Notes: generated by a model not told the origin, from the sequence alone. A DNA stretch of 64,000 nt from Allgaiera indica (GCF_900106675.1 NZ_FNOB01000008.1:141350-205349); one strand, 5' to 3'. Positions 7,860 through 17,430 are shown, counted from the first letter of the stretch. Numbers and translations: made by a program.

Positions 7860-9446
7860 TCAGCCGACCTGGCCACCGGGCAGCGCCGCGATATGCGCCG
7901 CGAGGGCTGGAAAATGCTGGCTCATCACGAAATGGCCGGCGTTCTCGATGCGCAGGAATTCGGCAACGGGCAGGCTATCGGCGAGGATCTCGATCTCATC
8001 TGGCGGACTGATCGTATCCTGCGCACCATGGATGAAGGTGACGGCGCAGTTGAGCGCCCGAAGATCGGCCAGCCAGTTGCGCTGCAGCACGGTAATCTCC
8101 TCCATCGAACTGCGCGTCGCCACATTGGCGATCAGACGCAACCAGTCGAAGAAAGGCGCCTGTGTGAACATCTTCTCAAGCGTGGCCAGGTCCGGCGGGG
8201 ACTGGCGGTAGAGATGGCGCAAGCCCCTGCGCGCCAGCGTCGGCACCCGTGCCAGCGCATTGTAGACCCGTGCAAGCCCCGCAGTGACCCGCGCATCGCG
8301 TCGAAGCTTGTCCGAGATCTCGGCATAGATCGTGGGGCCGTGCGCGTCATCCAGGCTTGGCATCGGCTGCGGGGTTGCCAGAAGGAACAGGTGTTCGGCC
8401 AGGTCGGGATTGCGACGGACGAAATGCACCGCCCAAGAGACACCCGCGCTTTCGCCCAGGCAGGTCACCGGCCCATCGGTAAGATGGGCGACGGTATCCG
8501 CCAGCGCCCGCATCAGCCGCGCCACCCGAAGATCGGTGTCGCCCGGGCCGCTCGCCGCATCCAGGAAATGGCGCGGCACGACCAGCCAGCGCAAATTATG
8601 GCGGCGCAAGACCTCGGGCAGGTCGTCGCGAAACACGACCGGGGTCAGCATGTTGTGAAAGTAAAGGATCGGCCGGCCCCGCCGGGCGCCGAATTCCCAC
8701 ACCGGCAGATCCAGCCCGTCGTCCGTTGTGATCGTGTTGACGACGACATCACGCCCGAACTGGCGCTTGACCAGTTGAGCCTCCGGCCGGCGCCGCTGCC
8801 GCGGCAGAAGCGCGTCGAGCACCCTTGCCGTCACCTCCAGCGTCAGCGACCGCAGCAGCGCGGTCTGGCTGGCGGCGCCGAACTTGTCGAGGATCAGCTG
8901 CACCTGCTTGCGCTTGGTGTCATAGGAAGCCCCCAGCGACGCCGCCGCCGCCTTGAGGTTTTCGCCGCACAGCAGATGTGACAGCAGCAGATATTCGCTG
9001 CGCGACAGGGCGGGCCCGGCGGGGGCGCCATCCCCGAGCGCGGGCAGCAGTTCCGGCCCGATCCGCACCGCGACGAAGGCAAGATGGCCGGGCGCGTCAT
9101 CCCATTGCGCGACCCGGTCATAGAGAAAAAACAGGGCCGCCTCTGCCACCACGAACGTGCAGCCGCTGGGCGAGGACGCGGGCACCGCCATCGTCGCGGG
9201 AAAGCCGGGCTTGCCCTCGGCAATGAACGGGTCGATCTGGCGCATGCCAAATCGGTCGTAGAGGTTCACGAAAAGGTCGCACTCCGCGAAATTGCGGTGA
9301 AAGAAGCGCTCGCTCATGGTTTCGAGTTCGGACCGCTCCAGCAGGTCTTCCTCGGGCGGCAATGACAGCGCATGGGACCTGGGAAGGACCGAAACCAGCG
9401 TCTGGAAGAACTGGGAACCTCGCTGGCGCGGCGGCAACTGGGACAT
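7860..9446 (-). CDS. LuxR-type helix-turn-helix protein fused to an alpha/beta hydrolase
   Basis: 528 residues from the ATG at 9446, which has GGGAGAGAGG just before it; the frame stays open further upstream without support. Residues 1-145 are an unassigned N-terminal region. Residues 147-203 form a LuxR/GerE-like HTH (LSRSEYLLLSHLLCGENLKA, then TKRKQVQLILDKFG). Residues 235-528 are an alpha/beta hydrolase with nucleophile Ser333 in GESAG, Asp477 in HGAQD and His505 in NAGHF. The likely role is a cytoplasmic regulator whose hydrolase fold senses or cleaves a small molecule. It is divergent from a second LuxR-type gene, with 229 bp between. The 3' end adjoins integrase debris. Substrate, targets and whether it is catalytic are unknown. 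Confidence 0.85.
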   Translation of the reverse strand: MSQLPPRQRGSQFFQTLVSVLPRSHALSLPPEEDLLERSELETMSERFFHRNFAECDLFVNLYDRFGMRQIDPFIAEGKPGFPATMAVPASSPSGCTFVVAEAALFFLYDRVAQWDDAPGHLAFVAVRIGPELLPALGDGAPAGPALSRSEYLLLSHLLCGENLKAAAASLGASYDTKRKQVQLILDKFGAASQTALLRSLTLEVTARVLDALLPRQRRRPEAQLVKRQFGRDVVVNTITTDDGLDLPVWEFGARRGRPILYFHNMLTPVVFRDDLPEVLRRHNLRWLVVPRHFLDAASGPGDTDLRVARLMRALADTVAHLTDGPVTCLGESAGVSWAVHFVRRNPDLAEHLFLLATPQPMPSLDDAHGPTIYAEISDKLRRDARVTAGLARVYNALARVPTLARRGLRHLYRQSPPDLATLEKMFTQAPFFDWLRLIANVATRSSMEEITVLQRNWLADLRALNCAVTFIHGAQDTISPPDEIEILADSLPVAEFLRIENAGHFVMSQHFPALAAHIAALPGGQVG

Positions 9447-9566
9447 GACGGCCTCTCTCCCTTTCGTGAGGCGAGTAAACCGAAGCAGGCACGTCGCGAC
9501 AAGGGGACGGCACAGGATCCTTCGCGCAACCAGGCCCGGAACCTGTTTTTCGGGCGAATTTCCGGT

Positions 9567-9585
9567 GCCCCCCCTTATGGGGGGC
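9567..9585. promoter_or_regulatory. C/G-tract palindrome between the divergent LuxR-type genes
   Basis: GCCCCCCCTTATGGGGGGC is a near-perfect inverted repeat lying 91 bp before the rightward LuxR-type gene and 121 bp before the leftward one. It is too far from either gene end to be a terminator, so it may be an operator. No known LuxR box matches it from memory. Confidence 0.4.
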
Positions 9586-9675
9586 GAAGCGCCATCATCG
9601 CGCACACTAGTCTGACACCGCGGACACCCCGTGCGGCCGGGGCGGAATGGAAGCGGCAAGAGAGACAGCGGCAAG

Positions 9676-10224
9676 ATGGTCGGCGCATACCAGGGAGAGG
9701 CGAAAGACGCGCAGGGGCCGGTCCTGACCTGGCTGGACCTTGCCCCTGACGGCCGAATCCTCTTTGCCGAGGCAATGGCGCAGCAGGTCGTCGGCCCGGC
9801 TGTCCGAGACAGCGGCATCTTCGTCGTCGAGCCCGAAAGCGCCTTCTTCGCGGCGCTCGCGCGTGCGGCCGATGGCACCTGCCCCGCGCCAAGCGTGCTA
9901 AGGCCGGAGGATCACCAATCCGGATCGGTCATGCAGGTCAATATCCTGCCACTCGGCCACCGGCGCATCCGCGTCGTTCTTTTCGTCCAGCCTCGGGCGG
10001 CGTCGGAGACAGCCGTTGCCGGGCCGCAGCTTACCGCGCGTGAACAGGACGTACTCGAACTGCTTGCGGGCGGGCTGCGGCGCGACAGGATCGCATGGAC
10101 ACTCGGCATCTCGTTGCCGACGGTAGACCTGCACGCCCGCAACCTGCGGCGCAAGCTGTCGGCGCTTACCACCTCGGAAGCGGTTGCCTGTGCTGTTCGC
10201 ATCGGGCTTCTCGGCATAAGCTAG
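9676..10224 (+). CDS. LuxR-family transcriptional regulator (small, no autoinducer domain)
   Basis: 182 residues from ATG 9676; an earlier in-frame ATG at 9631 is possible. The C-terminus is a clear GerE/LuxR HTH (about residues 118-175: LTAREQDVLELLAGGLRRDR, then ISLPTVDLHARNLRRKLSA). The N-terminal 110 residues (TWLDLAPDGRILFAE and so on) resemble a small sensory fold but match no domain I can name, and they lack the conserved residues of an acyl-homoserine-lactone pocket. It is divergent from the LuxR-hydrolase fusion and probably shares its control region. Such small proteins often act as LuxR solos; the signal is not known. Confidence 0.82.
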   Translation: MVGAYQGEAKDAQGPVLTWLDLAPDGRILFAEAMAQQVVGPAVRDSGIFVVEPESAFFAALARAADGTCPAPSVLRPEDHQSGSVMQVNILPLGHRRIRVVLFVQPRAASETAVAGPQLTAREQDVLELLAGGLRRDRIAWTLGISLPTVDLHARNLRRKLSALTTSEAVACAVRIGLLGIS

Positions 10225-10335
10225 GCGAGGTACCGAAAGCGCGGCCCCGCCCGGTCGCGGCGAGCAATGCCACGGGTTCGCCGTCGGTGGGCAGGCGACG
10301 ATCCGCGGCCGCCGCCGGCCCGAAGGAAAACCGCC

Positions 10336-11220
10336 CTAGCCCATCCGTTCCGAGGCATAGCCACCCGGCGAGGCCGGGAACACCACCGTCTTGTCGCCGT
10401 TCAGGAACACCCGGTCGTGGATATGGGCATGCACCGCGCGCGCCAGCACCATGCTTTCCACATCGCGGCCCAGCGCCACATAATCCGCCGGGCTCTGGGC
10501 ATGGGTCACGCGCGTCGTGTCCTGTTCGATGATCGGGCCTTCGTCCAGATCGGCGGTGACGTAGTGCGAGGTCGCCCCGATCAACTTCACCCCGCGCTCA
10601 TAGGCCTGCTTGTAGGGGTTCGCGCCCTTGAAGCTGGGCAGGAACGAATGATGGATATTGATGATCCGCCCCGACATCTCGCGGCACATCTCATCCGACA
10701 GCACCTGCATGTAGCGCGCCAGCACGATCAGTTCCGCCCCGGTCTCGCGCACGATGCGCATCTGGGCGGCCTCGGCCTCGGGCTTGTTCTCCTTCGTGAC
10801 CTTGATGCAGTGGAAGGGGATGTCGTGGTTCACCACGACCTTCTGGTAATCCATGTGGTTCGAGATCACCGCCACGATGTCGACCGGCAGCGCCCCGATG
10901 CGCCAGCGATACAGAAGATCGTTCAGGCAATGCCCGAAGCGCGACACCATGATCACCACCTTCTTGCGGCGGCTGGCGTCAAGGATCTCGGCCTCCATGC
11001 CGAATTTCTCGGCCACAGGGGCAAAGCCTTTGCGCAGCTCCGCCAGGGGCACCCCGGTTTCCGAGGTGAAGGACATGCGCATGAAGAAGCGCCCGGTCTC
11101 GGCATCGTCGAACTGGGCCGAATCGGTGATGTTGCAGCCATGCTCGGCCAGGAAGGCCGAGGTCGCGGCGACGATCCCGCGGGCGGTGGGGCAGGTGACG
11201 CGAAGCGTGTAGGAGGTCAT
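10336..11220 (-). CDS. purU: Formyltetrahydrofolate deformylase
   Basis: 294 residues. An N-terminal ACT domain (about 1-80: TLRVTCPTARGIVAATSAFL) is followed by a formyltransferase-type hydrolase domain with NIHHSFLPSFKG and the Asp of GPIIEQD. It releases formate from 10-formyltetrahydrofolate, supplying formate and balancing one-carbon units. It starts 57 nt after a divergence-free gap and reads towards 10336; 105 bp separate it from the polyamine gene upstream. The 110 bp beyond its stop to the LuxR-type gene are empty. Confidence 0.95.
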   Translation of the reverse strand: MTSYTLRVTCPTARGIVAATSAFLAEHGCNITDSAQFDDAETGRFFMRMSFTSETGVPLAELRKGFAPVAEKFGMEAEILDASRRKKVVIMVSRFGHCLNDLLYRWRIGALPVDIVAVISNHMDYQKVVVNHDIPFHCIKVTKENKPEAEAAQMRIVRETGAELIVLARYMQVLSDEMCREMSGRIINIHHSFLPSFKGANPYKQAYERGVKLIGATSHYVTADLDEGPIIEQDTTRVTHAQSPADYVALGRDVESMVLARAVHAHIHDRVFLNGDKTVVFPASPGGYASERMG

Positions 11221-11325
11221 GTGGGGTGTTTCCGTTGGCGCGTGACATTGGGGCGACTTAACGCCGCCCCACGCGCTTGCAAATGCCTGCCTGCGACGTT
11301 TCTCGGCGCATTCGCGGTTTGCGCC

Positions 11326-12567
11326 TCAGTCGAAGGACAGCGGCCGGTCGCCGTTGGCATCACGGATCGAGGTCGGCAGACCCATGACGTTCAACAGGCC
11401 CAGGAAGGGGTGGGGATCCAGCTCTTCGACATTGACCATGGTGCCGGTGTCCCAGGTGCCGCCTGCGACCAGGATCGCCGCGGCGACCGGCGGCACGCCC
11501 GCGGTATAGCTGATGCCCTGGCTGCCCACCTCTTCGTAGGCGTCCTTGTGATCGGCGACGTTGTAGATGAACACCTCGACCGGCTTGCCGCCGGTCTTGC
11601 CCTTCACCAGATCGCCGATGCAGGTCTTGCCGGTATAGCCGGGCGCCAGGCTGGCCGGATCGGGCAGCACCGCCTTCACGACCTTCAGCGGGATCACCTC
11701 TTGCCCTTCGGCGGTGGTCACGGGCTTTTCGGACAGCAGGCCCAGCGACTTCAGCACCGTGAAGACATTGATGTAGTGGTCGCCGAAGCCCATCCAGAAA
11801 CGCACATCCGCCTGCGGATAATTCGCCGCCAGGGAATGGATCTCGTCGTGGCCCGACATATAGGCCTTCTGCTTGCCGACGACGGGCAGATCCCATTCGC
11901 GCCCCACCTCGAACATCTTGTTCTCGGTCCAGTTGCCGTTTTGCCAGGCATAGACCGTGCCGGTGAATTCGCGAAAGTTGATCTCGGGGTCGAAGTTCGT
12001 GGCGAAATACTTGCCGTGCGAGCCTGCGTTGATGTCGACGATGTCGATCGATTCGACCTCTTCGACATAATCGTCCGCCGCCAGCCGCGCATAGGCGTTC
12101 ACCACCCCCGGATCGAAGCCCGCGCCCAGGATCGCGGTCACGCTGGCCTCGCGGCAGGCCTCCTTGCGCTTCCATTCGTAGTTCGCATACCACGGCGGCG
12201 TCTCGCAGATCTTGTCGGGCTCCTCGTGGATCGCGGTGTCGATATAGGCCGCGCCGGTCTCGATGCAGGCTTCCAGCACGTATTTGTTGATGAAGGCCGA
12301 CCCCACGTTGATGACGATCTGGCAGCCGGTATCGCGGATCAGCGCGGCCACGGCGGCGCTGTCCATCGCATCCAGCTGATGAGTCGAGAACGGCCCGGGC
12401 ACCTTCATCGCCGCCTTTTCCTGGACGCTGGCGACGATCGCGTCGCATTTGGCCTTGGTGCGGCTGGCGATATGCAGATCGCCCAATACGTCATTGTGAT
12501 GGGCACATTTGTGCGCGACGACCTGGGCCACGCCGCCGGCGCCGATGATCAGCACGTTCCGTTTCAT
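11326..12567 (-). CDS. Carboxynorspermidine/carboxyspermidine synthase (saccharopine dehydrogenase family)
   Basis: 413 residues. The N-terminal GAGGVAQVVAHKC dinucleotide turn and the saccharopine-dehydrogenase fold (GAGFDPGVVNAYAR, INVGSAFINKYVLEA) are typical of CASDH/CANSDH. These enzymes reductively condense putrescine or diaminopropane with aspartate semialdehyde to the carboxylated polyamine. The decarboxylase gene nspC lies 37 nt upstream and is read in the same direction, which settles the assignment over true saccharopine metabolism. The product in Rhodobacterales is usually spermidine via carboxyspermidine, but the sequence alone cannot say which diamine is used. Confidence 0.92.
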   Translation of the reverse strand: MKRNVLIIGAGGVAQVVAHKCAHHNDVLGDLHIASRTKAKCDAIVASVQEKAAMKVPGPFSTHQLDAMDSAAVAALIRDTGCQIVINVGSAFINKYVLEACIETGAAYIDTAIHEEPDKICETPPWYANYEWKRKEACREASVTAILGAGFDPGVVNAYARLAADDYVEEVESIDIVDINAGSHGKYFATNFDPEINFREFTGTVYAWQNGNWTENKMFEVGREWDLPVVGKQKAYMSGHDEIHSLAANYPQADVRFWMGFGDHYINVFTVLKSLGLLSEKPVTTAEGQEVIPLKVVKAVLPDPASLAPGYTGKTCIGDLVKGKTGGKPVEVFIYNVADHKDAYEEVGSQGISYTAGVPPVAAAILVAGGTWDTGTMVNVEELDPHPFLGLLNVMGLPTSIRDANGDRPLSFD

Positions 12568-12603
12568 TCCGGAAAGCCTCCTTTCGTGTCAGGGTGGGTC
12601 GCC

Positions 12604-13695
12604 TCAGGAGAGGCTCGCACGGTAGTCCTCATAGCCGAAATCGCGCACCACGGTGAGGCTTCCGTCCTCTTGGCGCAGCACGATCGCGGGCATCTTCACG
12701 CCGTTGAACCAGTTCTTCTTGACCATCGTGTAACCGGCGGCGTCCCGCACCGAGACCCGGTCGCCCACCTGCAGCGGCCGCACGAACCGGGCGTCACCGA
12801 AGATATCGCCCGCCAGGCAGGACTTGCCGCAGATCTGATAGGCGTGATCGCCCTCCTGCGGCAGCCGGGCCGCTTCGCGGTAGATCAGCAGATCCAGCAT
12901 ATGCGCCTCGATCGAGGCATCGACGATCGCCAGCTTCTTCTCGTTCTCCAGGATATCCAGCACCGTCACCTCCAGCGTGGTGGTGTCGGTGATCGCCGCT
13001 TCGCCGGGTTCCAGATAGACCTGCACCCCGAAACGCTCTGAGAACGCCTTCAGCCGCGCGGCCAGGGCCTCGACCGGATAGCCTTCGCCGGTGAAATGGA
13101 TACCGCCGCCCAGGCTGACCCAATCCAGCCGCTGCAGGATCGACCCGAATTCCGCCTCGATCCGCCCCAGCTGCTGGTCGAACAGCGCGAAGTCGCGGTT
13201 CTCGCAATTGTAATGGATCATCACCCCCGAGATCCGGTCGAGCACCCCCTCGATCTTCACCGGATCCCACTCGCCCAGCCGCGAGAACGGCCGCGCCGGA
13301 TCGGCCAGATCGAACCCGCTGGTCGAGAACCGCGGATTGAGCCGCAGCCCGCGGGTGATCCCCCCGGCACGCTCGCCGAACCGCTCCAGCTGGCCGATGG
13401 AATTGAAGATGATCTTGTCGGCATATCCCACCGCCTCGTCGATCTCGTGCTCGGCCCAAGCGACGGAATAGGCATGGGTCTCGCCGCCGAATTTCTCGGC
13501 CCCCAGATGCAGCTCGTAAAGCGAGGACGAGGTCGTGCCGTCCATGTAGTCGCGCATCAGATTGAAGACCGACCAGCTGGCGAAACACTTCAGCGCCAGC
13601 AGCGCCTTCGCGCCAGAGACCTCGCGCAGCCGCGCGACGATCTCCATGTTGCGCCGCAGGGCTGCCTTGTCGATCAGGTAGAACGGCGTCTGCAT
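12604..13695 (-). CDS. nspC: Carboxynorspermidine/carboxyspermidine decarboxylase
   Basis: 363 residues from the ATG at 13695 (MQTPFYLID), preceded by GGGGGA; a TTG 15 nt earlier is in frame. It is an alanine racemase-fold, PLP-dependent decarboxylase: Lys36 in ALKCF is the expected Schiff-base lysine, LSLGGG-like DWVSLGGGIHF and YLEPGEA bind phosphate, and CGKSCLAGD holds the second-subunit catalytic Cys. It removes the carboxyl group from carboxy(nor)spermidine. It is first in a two-gene operon with the dehydrogenase at 11326-12567. Confidence 0.95.
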   Translation of the reverse strand: MQTPFYLIDKAALRRNMEIVARLREVSGAKALLALKCFASWSVFNLMRDYMDGTTSSSLYELHLGAEKFGGETHAYSVAWAEHEIDEAVGYADKIIFNSIGQLERFGERAGGITRGLRLNPRFSTSGFDLADPARPFSRLGEWDPVKIEGVLDRISGVMIHYNCENRDFALFDQQLGRIEAEFGSILQRLDWVSLGGGIHFTGEGYPVEALAARLKAFSERFGVQVYLEPGEAAITDTTTLEVTVLDILENEKKLAIVDASIEAHMLDLLIYREAARLPQEGDHAYQICGKSCLAGDIFGDARFVRPLQVGDRVSVRDAAGYTMVKKNWFNGVKMPAIVLRQEDGSLTVVRDFGYEDYRASLS

Positions 13696-13774
13696 GGGCG
13701 AATCCCCCAACTACCAAAGGGAAAGATCAAGGGGGCCGCGTATAGAACCCCCTCCAGCGCCGTGCAACCCATGC

Positions 13775-13826
13775 TCTTTCATTGTTCCGCAAATACGCCG
13801 GGGGGTGCAGGGGGGCAGCGCCCCCC
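13775..13826 (-). repeat. 3'-end hairpin element, copy D
   Basis: Read on the minus strand it starts 12 nt after the stop of the winged-helix gene: a hairpin GGGGGGC-GCT-GCCCCCC (13826-13810), then CCGGCGTATTTGCGG and AACAATGAAAG. It belongs to a family with copies near 34092, 38212, 38282, 40818, 45350 and 45389. Likely a terminator with a conserved tail. Confidence 0.7.
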
Positions 13827-13838
13827 GCCGCCGGCGCC

Positions 13839-14552
13839 TCAGACCATGCGGATCACGTCCTTCTCGATCGCCAGCATATAGCCACGTCGCGCGATGTTCT
13901 TGACCAGCAACTCGCTGACCATCTGGTTGCCCAGCGTGTCGCGCAGCCGCTTGATCCGCGTGGCACCCGCGGCCTCTTCGCATTCGGCCGCGTCGCGGCC
14001 AGAGATCATCGCCTCGATCTCGGCGCCCGACAGCACCTCGTCGTCCATCCGCGCCTCGGCCAGCACCGCCAATGTCTCGATCGCCGCCTCGGTCAGCTTG
14101 AATTCCATGTTGTTCAGATACACGGCCCTGTCGGCCCGGCTGATCAGCAGCGACGACACCTGGATCCCGGTCCGCTGAATCGCCGATATGCGCCGGTTCA
14201 GCGTGATGATCGTGACAAGAAACACCAGCGCCGCCAGCAAAAGCGCCGTGGCAAAGATCAACAGAACGAAGATCACCACCCGATAGCTCGACAGCACATC
14301 GGCAAAGGCGGTGCCCGACTGGGCCAGGATCTCCAGCAGCTTCACCTCGCCCTGGGTGTTGAGGTTGCCGTTCTGCACGAAAATCCGCTCGACCCGCGCG
14401 TTGAAGGCATTGGCGTCGGGCAGGTTGACGAACAGCAGCACCGCCGCCCCCAGCAGGATGACCACGATCGCGATGATGCCGAAGGTCACGACACGGTTGC
14501 CCGCGCGCAGCGTCTCGGCCGGATCAGTAACGGAGGAAGTTGGCTCCGGCAC
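13839..14552 (-). CDS. Membrane-anchored protein with C-terminal winged-helix domain
   Basis: 237 residues from a GTG at 14552 with AAGGA about 7 nt before it. Two strongly hydrophobic segments (about 22-43 and 91-117) enclose a 47-residue loop, followed by a cytoplasmic region. Residues about 143-232 look like an OmpR/ToxR-type winged helix: a short beta lead (YLNNMEFKLTEAAIE), a helix pair (TRIKRLRDTLGNQ) and the wing-like LLVKNIARRGYML, compare IKTVRGRGYRL of response regulators. The arrangement, membrane first and DNA-binding domain last, is the reverse of ToxR/CadC. The start overlaps the end of the secreted-protein gene at 14524-14823 by 29 nt, so they form one transcription unit. Role unknown; membrane-bound regulator is my inference. 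Confidence 0.65.
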   Translation of the reverse strand: MPEPTSSVTDPAETLRAGNRVVTFGIIAIVVILLGAAVLLFVNLPDANAFNARVERIFVQNGNLNTQGEVKLLEILAQSGTAFADVLSSYRVVIFVLLIFATALLLAALVFLVTIITLNRRISAIQRTGIQVSSLLISRADRAVYLNNMEFKLTEAAIETLAVLAEARMDDEVLSGAEIEAMISGRDAAECEEAAGATRIKRLRDTLGNQMVSELLVKNIARRGYMLAIEKDVIRMV

Positions 14553-14823
14553 TGGCTTTCCTTTGCGCTAACCCATCGGGCCCAAAGATGGAGACGACCG
14601 TCAGCAAGGTCCAGCCACCTTTCGCGATGCGGCGGGAAATCTCCGGCGCGGCGGCCTGTTTCGACGCGCAGGCCCCGCCCGAAAGCTGGATCACCCCGTA
14701 GGACAGCCGAAGCGGATCGCCCTTCTTGGCCTTGTAATCCGCATAGCAATCGGCGCTCGCGGGGGCTGCAAGCGTCAGTGCCAGTAGCGCGGCCAGGGCG
14801 GTAAGGATCAGATGTCTGTTCAT
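14524..14823 (-). CDS. Small secreted protein, conserved hypothetical
   Basis: 99 residues. Residues 1-24 are a classical signal peptide (MNRHLILTALAALLALTLAA ending before ASA-DC). The mature 75 residues contain a cysteine pair (ADCYADYKA and GGACAS), probably a disulfide in the periplasm, and end ANFLRY. I recognise no enzyme motif. It is the first gene of a unit with the membrane winged-helix gene, which overlaps its last 29 nt. Two GTTAT-N3-ATAAC palindromes lie upstream, 28 and 59 nt before the start, so both genes may be controlled from the shared divergent promoter with the gene at 15009. Confidence 0.75.
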   Translation of the reverse strand: MNRHLILTALAALLALTLAAPASADCYADYKAKKGDPLRLSYGVIQLSGGACASKQAAAPEISRRIAKGGWTLLTVVSIFGPDGLAQRKASAGANFLRY

Positions 14824-14850
14824 GCCCGCCACCATGGGCGCAATCGCAGC

Positions 14851-14863
14851 GTTATTCAATAAC
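14851..14863. promoter_or_regulatory. Palindrome GTTAT-N3-ATAAC, copy 1
   Basis: GTTATTCAATAAC, arms of 6 around one base. Its centre is 33 bp from that of copy 2, about three helical turns, in the divergent region between 14823 and 15009. Confidence 0.5.
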
Positions 14864-14881
14864 CACAGGGGGTTCTGGGCG

Positions 14882-14898
14882 CTGTTATCCGATAACAG
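14882..14898. promoter_or_regulatory. Palindrome GTTAT-N3-ATAAC, copy 2 (extended)
   Basis: CTGTTATCCGATAACAG is a perfect inverted repeat with 8-bp arms around one base and shares the GTTAT-N3-ATAAC core with copy 1. Two matching sites at a helical spacing suggest a dimeric regulator binding twice. Confidence 0.55.
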
Positions 14899-15008
14899 GG
14901 CGGCGATATTGCTTAACTTCACCCCCCGGCCCCACCTTTCCCTCACCGCGACAGGCCCGCTTGGGCCGCCTGCAGATCGAAACCGCAACATGAGTTAGGA
15001 AAGCCCCC

Positions 15009-15392
15009 ATGTTCCGCACCAAAGCCACCGCCGCCGCACTTGTCGCCACCCTGGGTCTGGGCGCGTTCGCCGCCGCGCCCGCCCAGGCCGACCAGCGTGA
15101 TTTCGCCCGCTTCGTCGTCGGCGCCGCGGCCATCGCCGCCATCGCCGCCGCCGTCAACGCCGAAAACAACCGCAAGCGCGAACGGCAATCCGCCTATATC
15201 ACGCCGCCGCAGGATCGCGACGATTGGCAAAGCCGCGCGGAATGGCGCCACCGGGCCTGGCTGCGAGAACAGCGCCAGCGTGCCGAATGGCGTGCCGAAC
15301 GTCGCCGCGAACAGGAGCGCCGCGAAGCCTGGCGCCGCGCCCATCGCTACCACGACCCCGATTACTACCGTCACGCCCGCGACGACGACTAG
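15009..15392 (+). CDS. Secreted Arg/Glu-rich small protein, hypothetical
   Basis: 127 residues. Residues 1-27 are a signal peptide ending APAQA-D. Next come a short Ala-rich hydrophobic stretch (about 36-50, VVGAAAIAAIAAA) and then a highly charged, helical tail rich in Arg, Glu, Trp and Gln (repeated WRAERR, EQERREAWRR). It ends in His/Tyr/Asp residues. No enzyme motif is seen. A periplasmic or outer-membrane-associated coiled or disordered protein is plausible. It is divergent from the secreted protein at 14524-14823 and shares with it the palindromic promoter region. The 188 bp after its stop hold no feature I can name. Confidence 0.7.
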   Translation: MFRTKATAAALVATLGLGAFAAAPAQADQRDFARFVVGAAAIAAIAAAVNAENNRKRERQSAYITPPQDRDDWQSRAEWRHRAWLREQRQRAEWRAERRREQERREAWRRAHRYHDPDYYRHARDDD

Positions 15393-15580
15393 GCCCAGGA
15401 TCGGGCCGTGGCCGTCAGAGCCGCGGCCCTAGCGCGGCCACCAATGCCGCGCAACTGGGGCGGATGTCCCCTCATCCGCCCACTTTCTTACCGAATGCCC
15501 GGGCGACCGGGCTGCGAGGGAAGCCCCGCCTGACCATTTTCAGGTTGCGCCGGACAGGGTGTTGGGCTTCCCTCATTGCC

Positions 15581-16214
15581 ATGAAGATCCTCCCAGATTT
15601 CAGCTTTGAATCCGCCCTTCTGGCCCAGGGCGCAACCCGTGTCGCCGGCGTCGACGAGGTCGGTCGCGGGCCGCTGGCCGGGCCGGTCACCGCCTGCGCC
15701 GTCGTGCTGGACCCCGCGAACATCCCCGGGGGGTTGCGCGATTCCAAGGCGCTGGGGGCGAAGCAACGCGACGCGCTGCACGACGCCATCCTGGCGACGG
15801 CCGAGGTCTTCGTCGCCCATGCCAGCGTGGAAGAGATCGACAAGATCAATATCCTGCGCGCCAGCCACCTGGCGATGCTGCGCGCCATCGCGGGCCTGCC
15901 CCGCCCGCCCGATCAGGTGCTGATCGACGGCAACATGATCCCCCGCGGGCTGGAACTGCCCGCCCAGGCGGTGGTGAAGGGCGATGCGAAAAGCCTGTCG
16001 ATCGCCGCTGCCTCGATCGTGGCCAAGGTGGTGCGCGACCGGCTGATGGTGGATTTGGCGCAACAGCACCCCGGCTACGGATGGGAACGCAACGCCGGCT
16101 ACCCAAGCCCCGCCCATAAACAGGCGATTCGAGATTTGGGGATCACCCCTCACCATAGACGTTCATTCAAACCCATCCACAATATCTTGTATCAAGACAA
16201 ATCGTTAAACTCTT

Positions 16215-16216
<2 letters not shown>
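15581..16216 (+). CDS. rnhB: Ribonuclease HII
   Basis: 211 residues from ATG 15581; the frame is open further upstream but only this start gives the family N-terminus. VAGVDEVGRGPLAGPV holds the catalytic Asp25 and Glu26, and later KGDAKSLSIAAASIVAKV and the GYPSPAH region complete the active site. It removes RNA from RNA-DNA hybrids and single misincorporated ribonucleotides. It is followed by ccrM after 89 bp, a pairing conserved in Rhodobacterales. Its stop codon overlaps the first of three GANTC sites. Confidence 0.96.

Positions 16217-17430
<1,214 letters not shown>

Noticed and set aside
7195..7860. Attachment-site duplication of the tRNA-Lys 3' end
   Set aside because: No repeat of the T-arm and acceptor sequence was found downstream in the region up to the LuxR-type gene.
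11220..11326. Riboswitch before purU or before the polyamine genes
   Set aside because: The gaps are short and show no conserved riboswitch core that I can recognise.
10267..13041. 924-residue open frame on the plus strand
   Set aside because: It is the antisense frame of purU, the carboxy(nor)spermidine synthase and nspC genes; high GC keeps opposite frames open throughout this window.
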